Assembly (NCBI GenBank): GCA_018114805.1
Contig: CP073042.1
Span: 4,216,001-4,280,000 of the forward strand
DNA: 64,000 bases
Direction: 5' to 3'
DNA from: Candidatus Streptomyces philanthi
GTDB lineage: Bacteria > Actinomycetota > Actinomycetes > Streptomycetales > Streptomycetaceae
The position numbers and the translations under genes were made by a program. This document shows positions 37,955-48,253 of this stretch, piece after piece. The notes under the pieces were generated by a model that saw nothing but the letters and a program-made list of their open reading frames with translations, made no database searches and was not told where the DNA came from. How positions within the stretch are numbered: position 1 is the first letter of the stretch; each line of letters opens with the position of its first letter.

Positions 37955-38157
37955 GGTCGTCACGCCGAATCCTGCCGGCGGCCGGGGGGGAACCGACGCG
38001 TCAAGCGCCGAAGGCAGGAGCGGGGGAACCACAGGTAAGTGCCGGACGGTCCGTGGAACGAGGGGGCTGAACGGCTTGGGGTGAAGCCGCGGGAAACCGC
38101 GGCCGGGCAACTCACAGTCCGAACCCGACAGCTCACCTCGTAGGCGTCGGTGAGGAA
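37955..38157 (+). promoter_or_regulatory. ydaO/yuaA c-di-AMP riboswitch in rpfA leader
   Basis: Conserved ydaO landmarks occur in order: CGCCGAATCCTGCC near 37963, GGGGGAACC near 38022, TTGGGGTGAAGCC near 38075, a GC stem CGCGGGAAACCGCG, then GGGCAACTCACAGTCCGAAC and CCCGACAGCTCACCTCGTAG up to about 38141. The 3' end reaches the ribosome site of rpfA (GAGGAAAG at 38152-38159). c-di-AMP control of the Streptomyces rpfA leader is established knowledge, and high ligand lowers expression. Confidence 0.93.
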
Positions 38158-38163
38158 AGCAAC

Positions 38164-38895
38164 ATGCTGATTTCCAAGAGCAAGCACCGCCGTCCGTCCA
38201 AGTGTACCCGCATCGCTACGCTCGCCGGTGTCACCGGTGCCGCCGTCGCCGTGCCGCTGATGGGGGCCACCGGCGCCAACGCCGCCACCACCGGCCAGTG
38301 GGACCAGGTCGCCCAGTGCGAGTCGACCGGCAACTGGTCGATCAACACCGGCAACGGCTACTACGGCGGCCTGCAGTTCTCCGCCTCCACCTGGGCCGCG
38401 TACGGCGGCACCGCCTACGCCCCGACCGCCGACAAGGCGTCCAAGGCCCAGCAGATACAGATCGCCGAGAAGGTCCTGGCCAGCCAGGGCAAGGGCGCCT
38501 GGCCGCACTGCGGCGTCAACCTGACCCAGGGCGGTTACACCCCGCCCAAGCCGCAGGCGCCGCAGCAGGCCGCGCCGAAGGCCGCCCCGAAGCACGCCGG
38601 CCCGCGCGCCTCGGACGACCAGGCCCCGGCCTCGGACGACCAGGCCCCGAGCCGCAGCTCCGAGCGGTACGTGCCCAAGCACGCCGCCCCGAAGCAGGCC
38701 GCGCCGCAGCAGAACGCCCCGAAGACGATCAAGAAGGGCGACGGAGAGTATAAGGTCGCGGCCGGCGACACCCTCGCCAAGATCGCTAAGGCCGAGAACG
38801 TCAAGGGCGGCTGGCAGAAGCTGTACGACCTGAACGACGACGTCGTCACCGACGCCGACCTGATCTACCCGGGCCAGCAGCTCCACCTGAGCTGA
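38164..38895 (+). CDS. rpfA: Resuscitation-promoting factor RpfA (Rpf + LysM)
   Basis: 243 residues. Signal peptide ending GANAA, Rpf domain with TTGQWDQVAQCESTGNWSIN (catalytic Glu in QCES) and NGYYGGLQFSASTWAAYGG, then a Pro/Ala/Gln linker containing an in-frame 21-base tandem repeat (ASDDQAP twice), and a C-terminal LysM (YKVAAGDTLAKIAKAENV ... LIYPGQQLHLS). Secreted muralytic enzyme promoting germination. Controlled by the riboswitch immediately upstream. Confidence 0.95.
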   Translation: MLISKSKHRRPSKCTRIATLAGVTGAAVAVPLMGATGANAATTGQWDQVAQCESTGNWSINTGNGYYGGLQFSASTWAAYGGTAYAPTADKASKAQQIQIAEKVLASQGKGAWPHCGVNLTQGGYTPPKPQAPQQAAPKAAPKHAGPRASDDQAPASDDQAPSRSSERYVPKHAAPKQAAPQQNAPKTIKKGDGEYKVAAGDTLAKIAKAENVKGGWQKLYDLNDDVVTDADLIYPGQQLHLS

Positions 38896-40668
<1,773 letters not shown>

Positions 40669-40899
40669 GCCGGGCCGCGCCGCGCCCACCGCACGGCGAG
40701 CCCACCGCTTTTCCGTCCGTCCCCGGTCCCGTACCGTGGCCGGGGACGCACGTGTGTGCTGGCGGCGCGCGTTCGGCTGCCGGCGCACGCCGACCGACCA
40801 GGCGCACCCGTCCCAACGCGCCCGGCCGACCACGGTTGACGACGGCTGACCTCTGTCGTACGACCGCTCACGGACGACCTACGGACGAAGGGGTAAGAC

Positions 40900-41370
40900 G
40901 TGCCCGCGGACCGGTTCTCCACCGCGACCAGGCTGAGGGTGCTCGGCGAGAACGCTGCGGCCCGGGTCTACCGGGCCCGCACCCGGGCCAGGCCGCCCCG
41001 CCGCGGCCGGCTCACCGGCCGCGCCGCGCTCCTCGCGCTCGTCGTCTGCTCGCTCGTCGTCGCGCTCGCGTACCCGATACGGCAGTACGTGTCGCAGCGC
41101 TCCGACATCGCCGACCAGCGCCTGCAGGCCGAGCGGATCCGCGAGGACGTCGAGCGGCTGCGCGACCGCAAGGCCCGCCTTGAGGACCCCGCGTACATCG
41201 AGCGCCTGGCCCGTGAGCACCTGCACTACCTGCGCCCCGGCGAGACCGGGTACAGCATGCTGGGCCCGGGCGACGACGACGCCGAGCGCTCCGACGAGGA
41301 CCGCTCCGCCGACCAGCCCTGGTACGGCAACCTGTGGGGCGAGGTCGACACGGCCGACGCCCAGCGCTGA
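40900..41370 (+). CDS. divIC: FtsB/DivIC septum protein
   Basis: 156 residues. A basic cytoplasmic N-terminus (about 48 residues) is followed by one membrane helix (AALLALVVCSLVVALAYPI), an extracellular coiled coil (DIADQRLQAERIREDVERLRDRKARLED) and the conserved YIERLAREHLHYLRPGETGY. Divisome component at sporulation septa. GTG 40900 with AAGGGG upstream. Confidence 0.93.
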   Translation: MPADRFSTATRLRVLGENAAARVYRARTRARPPRRGRLTGRAALLALVVCSLVVALAYPIRQYVSQRSDIADQRLQAERIREDVERLRDRKARLEDPAYIERLAREHLHYLRPGETGYSMLGPGDDDAERSDEDRSADQPWYGNLWGEVDTADAQR

Positions 41371-41526
41371 CCCACGGCGCCGGCCACCCGTCCCGTAACC
41401 CGTCACACCGCACCAGCCACCCCAAACCCGCCCTACCAGCCAGCCGTACCCGCCCCACCCACCACCTCCGCCGCGCCCGTCGCACCCGGCGCGGCGGACC
41501 GACCAACCGAAGAGAACACTGCTCGC

Positions 41527-42108
41527 ATGGAAACGCCCCCTCCGCAGACGGCACCCGCCGCCCCGACCGACGCAGACGTCGCCGCCGTCGGTGACCAGCT
41601 CGGCCGGGTCCCGCGCGGCCTGCGCGCGATCGCCCACCGCTGCCCGTGCGGCAACCCGGACGTCGTAGAGACCGCGCCCCGGCTGCCGGGCGGCACGCCG
41701 TTCCCGACGCTATATTACCTGACCTGCCCGCGCGCCGCCTCCGCCATCGGCACGCTGGAGGCCGAGGGCGTCATGAAGGAGATGACGGCGCGGCTGGCCA
41801 CCGACCCGGAGCTGGCCGCCGCCTACCGCACGGCCCACGAGGACTACCTCGCCCGCCGGGACGCCGTCGAGGTCCTGGAGAACTTCCCGAGCGCCGGCGG
41901 CATGCCCGACCGCGTCAAGTGCCTGCACGTCCTCGTCGGCCACTCGCTGGCCGCCGGCCCCGGCGTGAACCCGCTGGGCGACGAGGCCATCTCGCTGCTG
42001 CCCGAGTGGTGGCGCAAGGGCCCGTGCGTCACCCCGTGCGCCCCCGGCGACACGCGCGACGCCGCGACACCCGCGCCCCCCGATGCTCCTGAAGGAGACC
42101 GCGAGTGA
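41527..42108 (+). CDS. DUF501 domain protein
   Basis: 193 residues. Family features: LGRVPRGLRAIAHRCPCGNPDVVET, TPFPTLYYLTCPRA, and RVKCLHVLVGHSLA, with conserved cysteines and histidines. Function unknown, but DUF501 is almost always between divIC and ppx in actinobacteria. Overlaps ppx by four bases (GTGA), so translation is coupled. Confidence 0.92.
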   Translation: METPPPQTAPAAPTDADVAAVGDQLGRVPRGLRAIAHRCPCGNPDVVETAPRLPGGTPFPTLYYLTCPRAASAIGTLEAEGVMKEMTARLATDPELAAAYRTAHEDYLARRDAVEVLENFPSAGGMPDRVKCLHVLVGHSLAAGPGVNPLGDEAISLLPEWWRKGPCVTPCAPGDTRDAATPAPPDAPEGDRE

Positions 42109-43127
42109 AGCGCGTCGCCGCCATCGACTGCGGCACCAACTCCATCCGGCTGCTGGTCGCCGACATCGACCCGGACACCGGCGCCCTGCACGAGCTGGAC
42201 CGCCGCATGACCATCGTCCGGCTCGGCCAGGACGTGGACCGCACCGGCCGGCTGGCCCCCGAGGCGCTGGAGCGCACGTTCGCCGCGTGCCGCGAGTACG
42301 CCGAGGTCATCAGGGAGCACGGCGTCCCGGGCTGCCCGCACCCCGCGCTGCGCTTCGTCGCCACCTCCGCCTCGCGCGATGCCTCCAACCGGGAGGACTT
42401 CGTCCGTGGCGTACGCGACATCCTCGGCGTCGAACCCGAGGTCATCACCGGCGACGAGGAGGCCGCCCTCTCCTTCGCCGGCGCCACCCGCGAACTGACG
42501 GCCCACCAGGACCCGGCTGCCCAGACCCCAGGCCAGTCCCCGGCCGGCGCCGGCCCCTACCTCGTGGTGGACATCGGCGGCGGCTCCACCGAGTTCGTCG
42601 TCGGCGACCGCGCGGTGAGCGCCGCGCGCAGCGTGAACGTCGGCTGCGTCCGCATGACCGAACGCCACCTGGCCGACGCCACCGGCAAGGTCCCCGAGCC
42701 CGGCACCCCGACCGATGCCCAGATCGCCGCGATACGGGCCGACGTGGAGGCCGCCCTCGACACCGTCGAGCAGACGGTCCCGCTCCGCCCCGCCGATGGC
42801 AGCTACACCCTGGTCGGCCTGGCCGGCTCGGTCACCACGATCGCCTCCATCGCGCTCGACCTGCCCGCGTACGACTCGACCGCCATCCACCACGCGGTCA
42901 TCCCGCTCGACCGCGTCCGCGAGATCACCGACCGCCTCCTCCACTCCACCCACGCCGAACGCGCCGCCATCCCGGTCATGCACCCCGGCCGCGTGGACGT
43001 CATCGGCGCGGGCGCGCTGGTCCTCCTGTCCCTGATGGAACGCGCGGGCGCGCACGAGGTGGTCGTGAGCGAGCACGACATTCTGGACGGGATGGCGTTC
43101 GGGGTGGCGGAACGCGCCAGGGGGTGA
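42105..43127 (+). CDS. ppx: Ppx/GppA exopolyphosphatase
   Basis: 340 residues, actin-like ATPase fold. Phosphate 1 loop RVAAIDCGTNSIRLLV, the catalytic region TGDEEAALSFAGA, and phosphate 2 loop VVDIGGGSTEFVVG. Hydrolyses polyphosphate or pppGpp. GTG at 42105 overlaps the DUF501 stop. A lone CRISPR-like repeat begins 29 bases after its stop. Confidence 0.95.
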   Translation: MKRVAAIDCGTNSIRLLVADIDPDTGALHELDRRMTIVRLGQDVDRTGRLAPEALERTFAACREYAEVIREHGVPGCPHPALRFVATSASRDASNREDFVRGVRDILGVEPEVITGDEEAALSFAGATRELTAHQDPAAQTPGQSPAGAGPYLVVDIGGGSTEFVVGDRAVSAARSVNVGCVRMTERHLADATGKVPEPGTPTDAQIAAIRADVEAALDTVEQTVPLRPADGSYTLVGLAGSVTTIASIALDLPAYDSTAIHHAVIPLDRVREITDRLLHSTHAERAAIPVMHPGRVDVIGAGALVLLSLMERAGAHEVVVSEHDILDGMAFGVAERARG

Positions 43128-43155
43128 CGGCGGGTGGGGGTGGTGTCGGGTGCGG

Positions 43156-43183
43156 GGGGCATCCCCGCACGCGCGGGGACCAG
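43156..43183 (-). CRISPR. Single type I-E-like CRISPR repeat with leader
   Basis: A 28-base unit with the inner palindrome CCCCGCACGCGCGGGG then ACCAG, matching streptomycete type I-E repeats (read on the minus strand: CTGGTCCCCGCGC...). It is followed at 43184-43275 by AGCAATTGAC and an AT-richer stretch closely similar to that next to the array at 46094-46298. I take this as the leader, so the array pointed left. No second repeat exists 59 bases to the left, where ppx ends. No cas gene in the window. Confidence 0.7.
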
Positions 43184-43364
43184 AGCAATTGACGTGGGCT
43201 TTTATCGTGCGGCACCCTACTTTTCTGCAACTTTCACTGATCGCGACCTATCGCCCAATCTCGCCAAATCGCTCACGCAAGGTCCTTTTGGGCGGGGAGG
43301 CTATTCGGCACACGGCGACGCTCGACGTGCCGTGGAGCTGGCGCGGCGAACCGGAACGCGTACC

Positions 43365-43646
43365 TCACGCCGCACCCGCACCGCGCTCGCTGAACAGGTC
43401 CGCCAGCAGTTCGGCCATCGTCGCCGTCGGCCCGTCCTCGGCCAGGACCGCCTCCGCCTCATGCACCAACAACACGTCGGCCGCTTCCTCCAGTTCCTCC
43501 AGCGCTTCGAGGTCCGAGATCGGGACCAGGGCCGCCACCGGTACGCCGTCGCGCGTGATGACGGTCGGAACGCCCTCCTCCGCCCGGTTGATGTAGTCCG
43601 TCAGACGCGCGCGGGCTTCCCGTACGGGCACGGTGTTCTCAACCAT
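43365..43646 (-). CDS. Phd/YefM-type antitoxin, orphan
   Basis: 93 residues: VENTVPVREARARLTDYINRAEEGVPTVITRDGVPVAALVPISDLEAL, the classic Phd/YefM N-terminal fold that binds operator DNA and toxin, then an acidic C-terminus. ATG at 43646. No toxin (Doc, YoeB or PIN) gene is adjacent on the same strand: downstream is the CRISPR leader, upstream a divergent regulator. Direct GCGTAC copies lie just upstream of the start. Confidence 0.88.
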   Translation of the reverse strand: MVENTVPVREARARLTDYINRAEEGVPTVITRDGVPVAALVPISDLEALEELEEAADVLLVHEAEAVLAEDGPTATMAELLADLFSERGAGAA

Positions 43647-43786
43647 GAGCTCAGCGTACGTAGCCGCGCGTACACGCGGCGGGATTCGGGCGGGGGCTGG
43701 CCTCAACGGTCGCCGAACTGCCCGGCTCACCCGCCCCGCGCAGCGGCAAACGTAGGACCTGCCGACACCCCACGTAACCTCTCCCT

Positions 43787-44766
43787 GTGCCCGCACCCCG
43801 TCTCCACCGCGTCGCCGTCCTCGTGCTCGAAGGGGCGAAGCCGCTCGACGTCGGGATTCCGGCGCAGGTCTTCACGACCCGCGCGAGCATGCCGTACGAG
43901 GTGCGGGTGTGCGGGGCCGCGCCCGGCCGGGTGACCGGTGGTGACGGCCTCGCGTACGACGTCGCCCACGGCCTCGACGCGCTCGCCTGGGCCGACATCG
44001 TCTTCGTCCCCGGTTACCGGTTTCCGGACCGCGACGACCCGCCGCCAGCCGTGGTCGAGGCGTTGGTCGACGCCCACGGGCGGGGCGCGCGGCTGGCCGC
44101 CATCTCGACGGGCGCCTTCGCGCTGGCCGCCACGGGCCTGCTCGACGGCCGGCGCGCCACCACGCACTGGCACTACACGCGCGCCCTCATGGCCAGGTAC
44201 CCGCAGGTCAAGGTGGACGAGAACGTGCTGTACGTGGACGAGGGCAGCGTGCTCACCTCGGCCGGTGCGGCCTCCGGCATCGACCTGTGCCTGCACATCC
44301 TGCGCGGCGACCTCGGCGTGGCCGCCTCCAACCACGCGGCCCGACGCCTGGTCGCGGCCCCCTTATCGCAGCGGCGGCCAGGCCCAGTACGTACCGCGCA
44401 GCGTGCCTGAGCCGCGCGGCGAGCGGTTCGCCGCCACCCGCGAGTGGGCGCTGTACCGGCTCGGCGAGCCGCTGACCCTCGACGTACTGGCGCGGCAGGC
44501 GGGGGTCTCGCCGCGCACGTTCTCCCGTCCCTTCGTCGAGGAGACCGGCTACACGCCGATGCAGTGGGTAATGCGCGCCCGCATCGACCTCGCCCGCGAA
44601 CTGCTGGAGCGCTCGCAACGCAGCGTCGAGCAGATCGCCGCCGACACCAGACTCGGCACCGGCGCCAACCTGCGCCTGCACTTCCAACGCATCCTTGGCA
44701 CCACTCCAACGCATCCTTGGCACCACGCCGAGCGAGTACCGGCGCACCTTCACTCGGGGCGAGTAG
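43787..44766 (+). pseudogene. GlxA-like AraC regulator (DJ-1/PfpI + HTH), broken
   Basis: GTG start. The N-terminal amidase-like domain is HRVAVLVLEGAKPLDVGIPAQVF to about residue 190, with STGAFALAATGLLDGRRATTHW. An extra T near 44372 breaks ...LVAAP-YRSGGQAQYVP. The AraC HTH continues in the next frame (LTLDVLARQAGVSPRTFSRPFVEETG, then QIAADTRLGTGANLRLHFQRI). A 22-bp perfect tandem duplication at 44683-44726 destroys the final LGTTPSEYRRTFTRGE. Two independent lesions in one gene. Confidence 0.85.
44683..44726. repeat. 22-bp perfect tandem duplication in AraC gene
   Basis: Two identical 22-base copies, 44683-44704 and 44705-44726, each beginning TCCAACGCATCC and ending GGCACCAC. 22 is not a multiple of three, so the AraC frame is lost. 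Deleting one copy restores the conserved AraC ending. Confidence 0.92.
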
Positions 44767-45000
44767 CTCGCCCGGTACATCGCGGCCAGCCCCCGTGCGG
44801 TGCGGCCCGTCCGATGCGACGCGGTTCTGCCCCGTACGGCCTGGTCCGCGCGGTCCGCGCGGTGTGGCGCGGCCCGCCCCGGCGGGGTGGCGCGATCCTT
44901 GTGAACCATGGTGTTCCCGCCACTGTCAGCGGCGCTGGCCGCGCCCGAGGCTGGTGGGGAACGAAACGAGCCCGGGTGTGAAAGGGAAGGGACGTCACTC

Positions 45001-45989
45001 ATGACTCGCATCGCCATCAACGGATTCGGCCGCATCGGGCGCAACGTGCTGCGCGCACCGCTGGAGCGCGACAGCGCCCTTGAGGTCGTGGCCATCAACG
45101 ACCTGACGGAGCCCACCGCCCTCGCCTGGCTGCTCGCCTACGACAGCACCTCCGGCCGACTCGGCCGCCCGGTGACCGTCGACGGGGACGTCCTCGTCGT
45201 GGACGGCCGCCGGATCAAGGTGCTGGCCGAGCGCGAGCCGGCGCAGTTGCCGTGGTCCGAACTCGACGTCGACATCGTCCTGGAGGCCACCGGCCGCTTC
45301 ACCGCGGCCAAGGCCGCGCGGGCCCACCTGGACGCGGGCGCGCGCAAGGTGCTCGTCAGCGCGCCGTCCGACGGCGCCGACGTCACGCTCGCGTACGGCG
45401 TCAACACTGACGCGTACGACCCGGCCGCGCACACGATCGTCTCCAACGCCTCCTGCACCACGAACGCCCTCGCGCCGCTGGCTGCGGTCCTGGAAGAACT
45501 CGCGGCCATCGAGCACGGTTTCATGACGACGGTGCACGCCTACACGCAGGAGCAGAACCTCCAGGACAGCCCGCACCGCGACCCCCGCCGCCGGCGTCAA
45601 CATCGTCCCGACCACGACCGGCGCCGCCAAGGCCATCGGCCTGGTCCTGCCGCAGCTCGACGGCAAGCTGTCGGGCGACTCGATCCGCGTCCCGGTACCG
45701 GTCGGTTCGATCGTCGAACTCAACACGACCGTCGCCCGCGACGTGTCCCGCGACGACATCCTGGCGGCCTACCGCAAGGCGGCCGAAGGCCTCCTCGCCG
45801 GCGTCCTGGAGTACTCGGAAGACCCCCCTGGTCTCCTCCGACATCACGGGCAACCCCGCCTCGTCCATCTTCGACTCGGCCCTCACCCGGGTGGACGGTC
45901 GCCACGTGAAGGTGGTCCCCTGGTACGACAACGAGTGGGGCTTCTCGAACCGCGCGATCGACACGCTGGAGCTGCTGGCGGCCGGGTGA
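45001..45989 (+). pseudogene. Glyceraldehyde-3-phosphate dehydrogenase, two indels
   Basis: ATG start after GGGAAGGGAC. The NAD-binding start TRIAINGFGRIGRNVLRAPLE and catalytic [13 protein letters not shown] (Cys near residue 153) are intact. After [14 protein letters not shown], bases are missing near 45585, and [22 protein letters not shown] continues in another frame. An extra C near 45825 shifts again, and [44 protein letters not shown] end the gene at TGA 45987-45989. Total length 989 is not a multiple of three. Probably a non-essential second GAPDH copy. Confidence 0.88.
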
Positions 45990-46093
45990 CGGAGGCTGTC
46001 GCCGTCGCCGGCGAGTGAGCTGGTTTCGGCAACGTTTGTGAGCGCTCTGGTTGGCCATGCGGGCCGACCTGGGCGCTCGGTTTTGGGGTGGGT

Positions 46094-46298
46094 GGGGTTT
46101 CCCCGCACGTGCGGGGACCAGGGATTCTCCTGGAACGGCGGGCCGACGGATGGGCGGCCACCCCCGCGCGCGGGGACCTGTCGGCAAGGTCTGCCGGTGG
46201 GTTCGCGGACGCGGGACCATCCTCGCGCACGGGGACCAGCGCAAGATGCGCCAATGCATCTTGCGTTGCCCGGGACCATCCTCGCGCGCGGGGACCAG
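46094..46298 (-). CRISPR. Degenerate four-repeat CRISPR array
   Basis: The motif GGGGACC recurs at 46113, 46172, 46231 and 46290, exactly 59 bases apart, giving four 28-base repeats (46094-46121, 46153-46180, 46212-46239, 46271-46298) and three 31-base spacers. The two right-hand repeats differ at one base; the two left-hand ones are strongly diverged, as expected for old leader-distal repeats. Sequence type is I-E of streptomycetes. The leader lies to the right, so the array reads on the minus strand. The third spacer is a near-perfect hairpin. Confidence 0.75.
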
Positions 46299-46390
46299 AG
46301 CAATTGACCTGCGAGTTTATCGCGGGGTGCCCCGGTTTTTGCAACTTCCACGAACTCCGACCTTTCGCTCAAGCTCGGCATACCACTCAC
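46299..46390 (-). promoter_or_regulatory. CRISPR leader (second copy)
   Basis: AGCAATTGAC followed by TTTATCGCGG, GGTTTTTGCAACTTCCACGA and CGACCTTTCGCTCAA parallels the sequence at 43184-43275 base by base with about 75% identity. It is less GC-rich than surrounding DNA and directly abuts the best-conserved repeat, as leaders do. Confidence 0.6.
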
Positions 46391-46556
46391 GTCTTCCTCC
46401 CGGCAGGACAGTGTTCGCAGCGTATCCGCAGGCTGCTCCACGCATGAGCCGGACGCCAACACCAGCCTCGCGGACCGCGCAACTGTCCACCGCCGATGGT
46501 TGGTTCACCTAGCCGTGCGCCCGAACCTCATCACCCAGCCCGCCACCTTCGCCCGC

Positions 46557-46838
46557 CTACGGTGCGATGGGCCCGATGTTCTCGCCGGGCGTGACCAGCC
46601 ACCGCAAGGTGACCCTTGCGGTGTAGCGCAGGTGGCGGCCGTCGGAATGGTCGCGGGCTGCGTGGCTCGTACACGAGCGTTGAGCCCGCTGGTGTTGATC
46701 GGTGATGGACTCCGACGGTTCGGGCTCCGGTGACTGTTCGGCGCAGGTCAGGCACGTGGCGCGGATGGTGTACGGATCGGCTGCCGGACCAGGGGCCAGG
46801 CTCATTTCGACGTAGCAGTAGCGGCGTCGGCGAGTCAT
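46557..46838 (-). CDS. Small conserved hypothetical (DUF7848-like)
   Basis: 93 residues: MTRRRRYCYVEMSLAPGPAADP, then a CxxC pair in ATCLTCAEQSPE, and a His/Arg-rich end. It resembles short streptomycete proteins of this kind found beside XRE regulators. Function unknown. The usual Trp-containing C-terminus is partly different here, so the end may have drifted. Confidence 0.6.
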   Translation of the reverse strand: MTRRRRYCYVEMSLAPGPAADPYTIRATCLTCAEQSPEPEPSESITDQHQRAQRSCTSHAARDHSDGRHLRYTARVTLRWLVTPGENIGPIAP

Positions 46839-46932
46839 GGCGGTGCCCGGCTGTTGTGGGGGGCCGTGGGGTAATCGCTTAATGGCTGACCGTAAGAGGG
46901 TTGAGGGGGCATCGTTCTAAGTGACAAGCCGT

Positions 46933-48119
46933 CTACAGAGGCAGCCCTACGACGTCGGCGAGGCGTCGCATCTCGGGCGTCAGTGTGCGGCCCCGCTTGA
47001 CCACGTCGCCGAGGATGTCCTGGGCGTATCGCTGCTAGGCCAACCATTCGGGAACCCGAGCGTGCACCTCTGACAGAACCTTCACGGCCTGGGCATGGTG
47101 TCGCATGCGGACGTGCGCTGTTGCCACGTCGAGCTGATGCCGGTTGAAGCCGTTCTGCACTCGGCCCGCGTCACTCGTGTGTGCCTCGGTGCCTCCCGCG
47201 ATCTCCAGCACCTTGTCGGGGCGGTCCACGATCATGTGCTGCTCCGCGCGTTTGTAGGTGACCGTCAGCGGCCCCCACGCGCCCATGCGGCGCCTGACTG
47301 GCAGCTCGTGGCCGGTCATCACCGCAGCCGCTTGCGCGAACCTCAACGCGTCGCCGGCCTCGCCCGGTCGGTTGTCGCGCGCGCAGGCCGATGCCAGGTG
47401 GAGGAGCAATCCGCCCCACGCTGCCAGGTCCCCCGCCGTGGCCCGACTCACCCTCGGCTCGACGTCGTCCGCCCATCGCGTCGCGAGCGTACGAGCCTGC
47501 GCCAGCTTGCCTTGCCTGATCGCCAGCCAGCACATGGTTCCGGCGACGGAGGCACTTCGATGCCGCCCTTGGGCGGCGTCCAGGGCTCGCCGAAGCGCCG
47601 TCTCGGCAGCGTCGTATGCCGGGTCTGCGTAAGAAGGGAGCCGGCGAGATGGAGTACGTAGGCGTACGCCTCGCGTCCCTCGTCTCCCAGCGCCTCTGCG
47701 TCGCGCAGCGCGGGCGGAAGCAATGTGGCGGCTGTGGCGAGCTGGTTGGTCGCCCAGGCCCTCCCCACGGCATCCGCCGCCGCTTGGACGCCTTCCAGGG
47801 TGGGTGCTTCGGTGGCGGTGTCTGTCGGCGGACGCTCCACGGCGTGCCGGACCGGGGCCCACACCTCGGCGTCCGGTGACGCGTCGGGGTCGGCGCCTTC
47901 GGGGGATTCGCGACGGTCGAAGAGCTGCGTCGTCGGGACGCGAAGGGCGGTGGCCAGCTTGTGAGCGGTCTCCAGGCGCGTGTGATCGAGCTGCTCCTGC
48001 TCCAGCTTTCTGATCAGGGAGATGGGAACGCCGCTGGCCTCGGACAGCGCCTTCTGCGAGAGGCCGCGCCGTTTGCGGATGTCGCAGAGAGTCGCGCCCA
48101 TGCTGATGCTCTCGGACAT
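46933..48119 (-). pseudogene. XRE-family regulator with TPR-like C-terminus, broken
   Basis: ATG 48119 with GGAG upstream. The HTH is ATLCDIRKRRGLSQKALSEASGVPISLIRKLEQ. The long helical domain changes frame near 47635, where AYDAAETALRRALDAAQGRHRSASVAGTMC continues. At 47035-47037 a TAG interrupts VPEWLA-stop-QRYAQDILGDVVKRGRTLTPEMRRLADVVGLPL, after which the same frame runs on to the natural end at 46933. Typical of a regulator paired with small DUF proteins in streptomycetes. Confidence 0.82.
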
Positions 48120-48253
48120 ATAACACTCCGTTCAGGCTCGTCACGAGAACGGTACCTCTGCCCCAAGCGGTCGGGCCATGATTGGCGGTCGCAAGATGCG
48201 GCTGTGGTAGGGGATTTGGGGGAGTGCGTCGGCGAGCAGGCTGGCCGGCAGTG

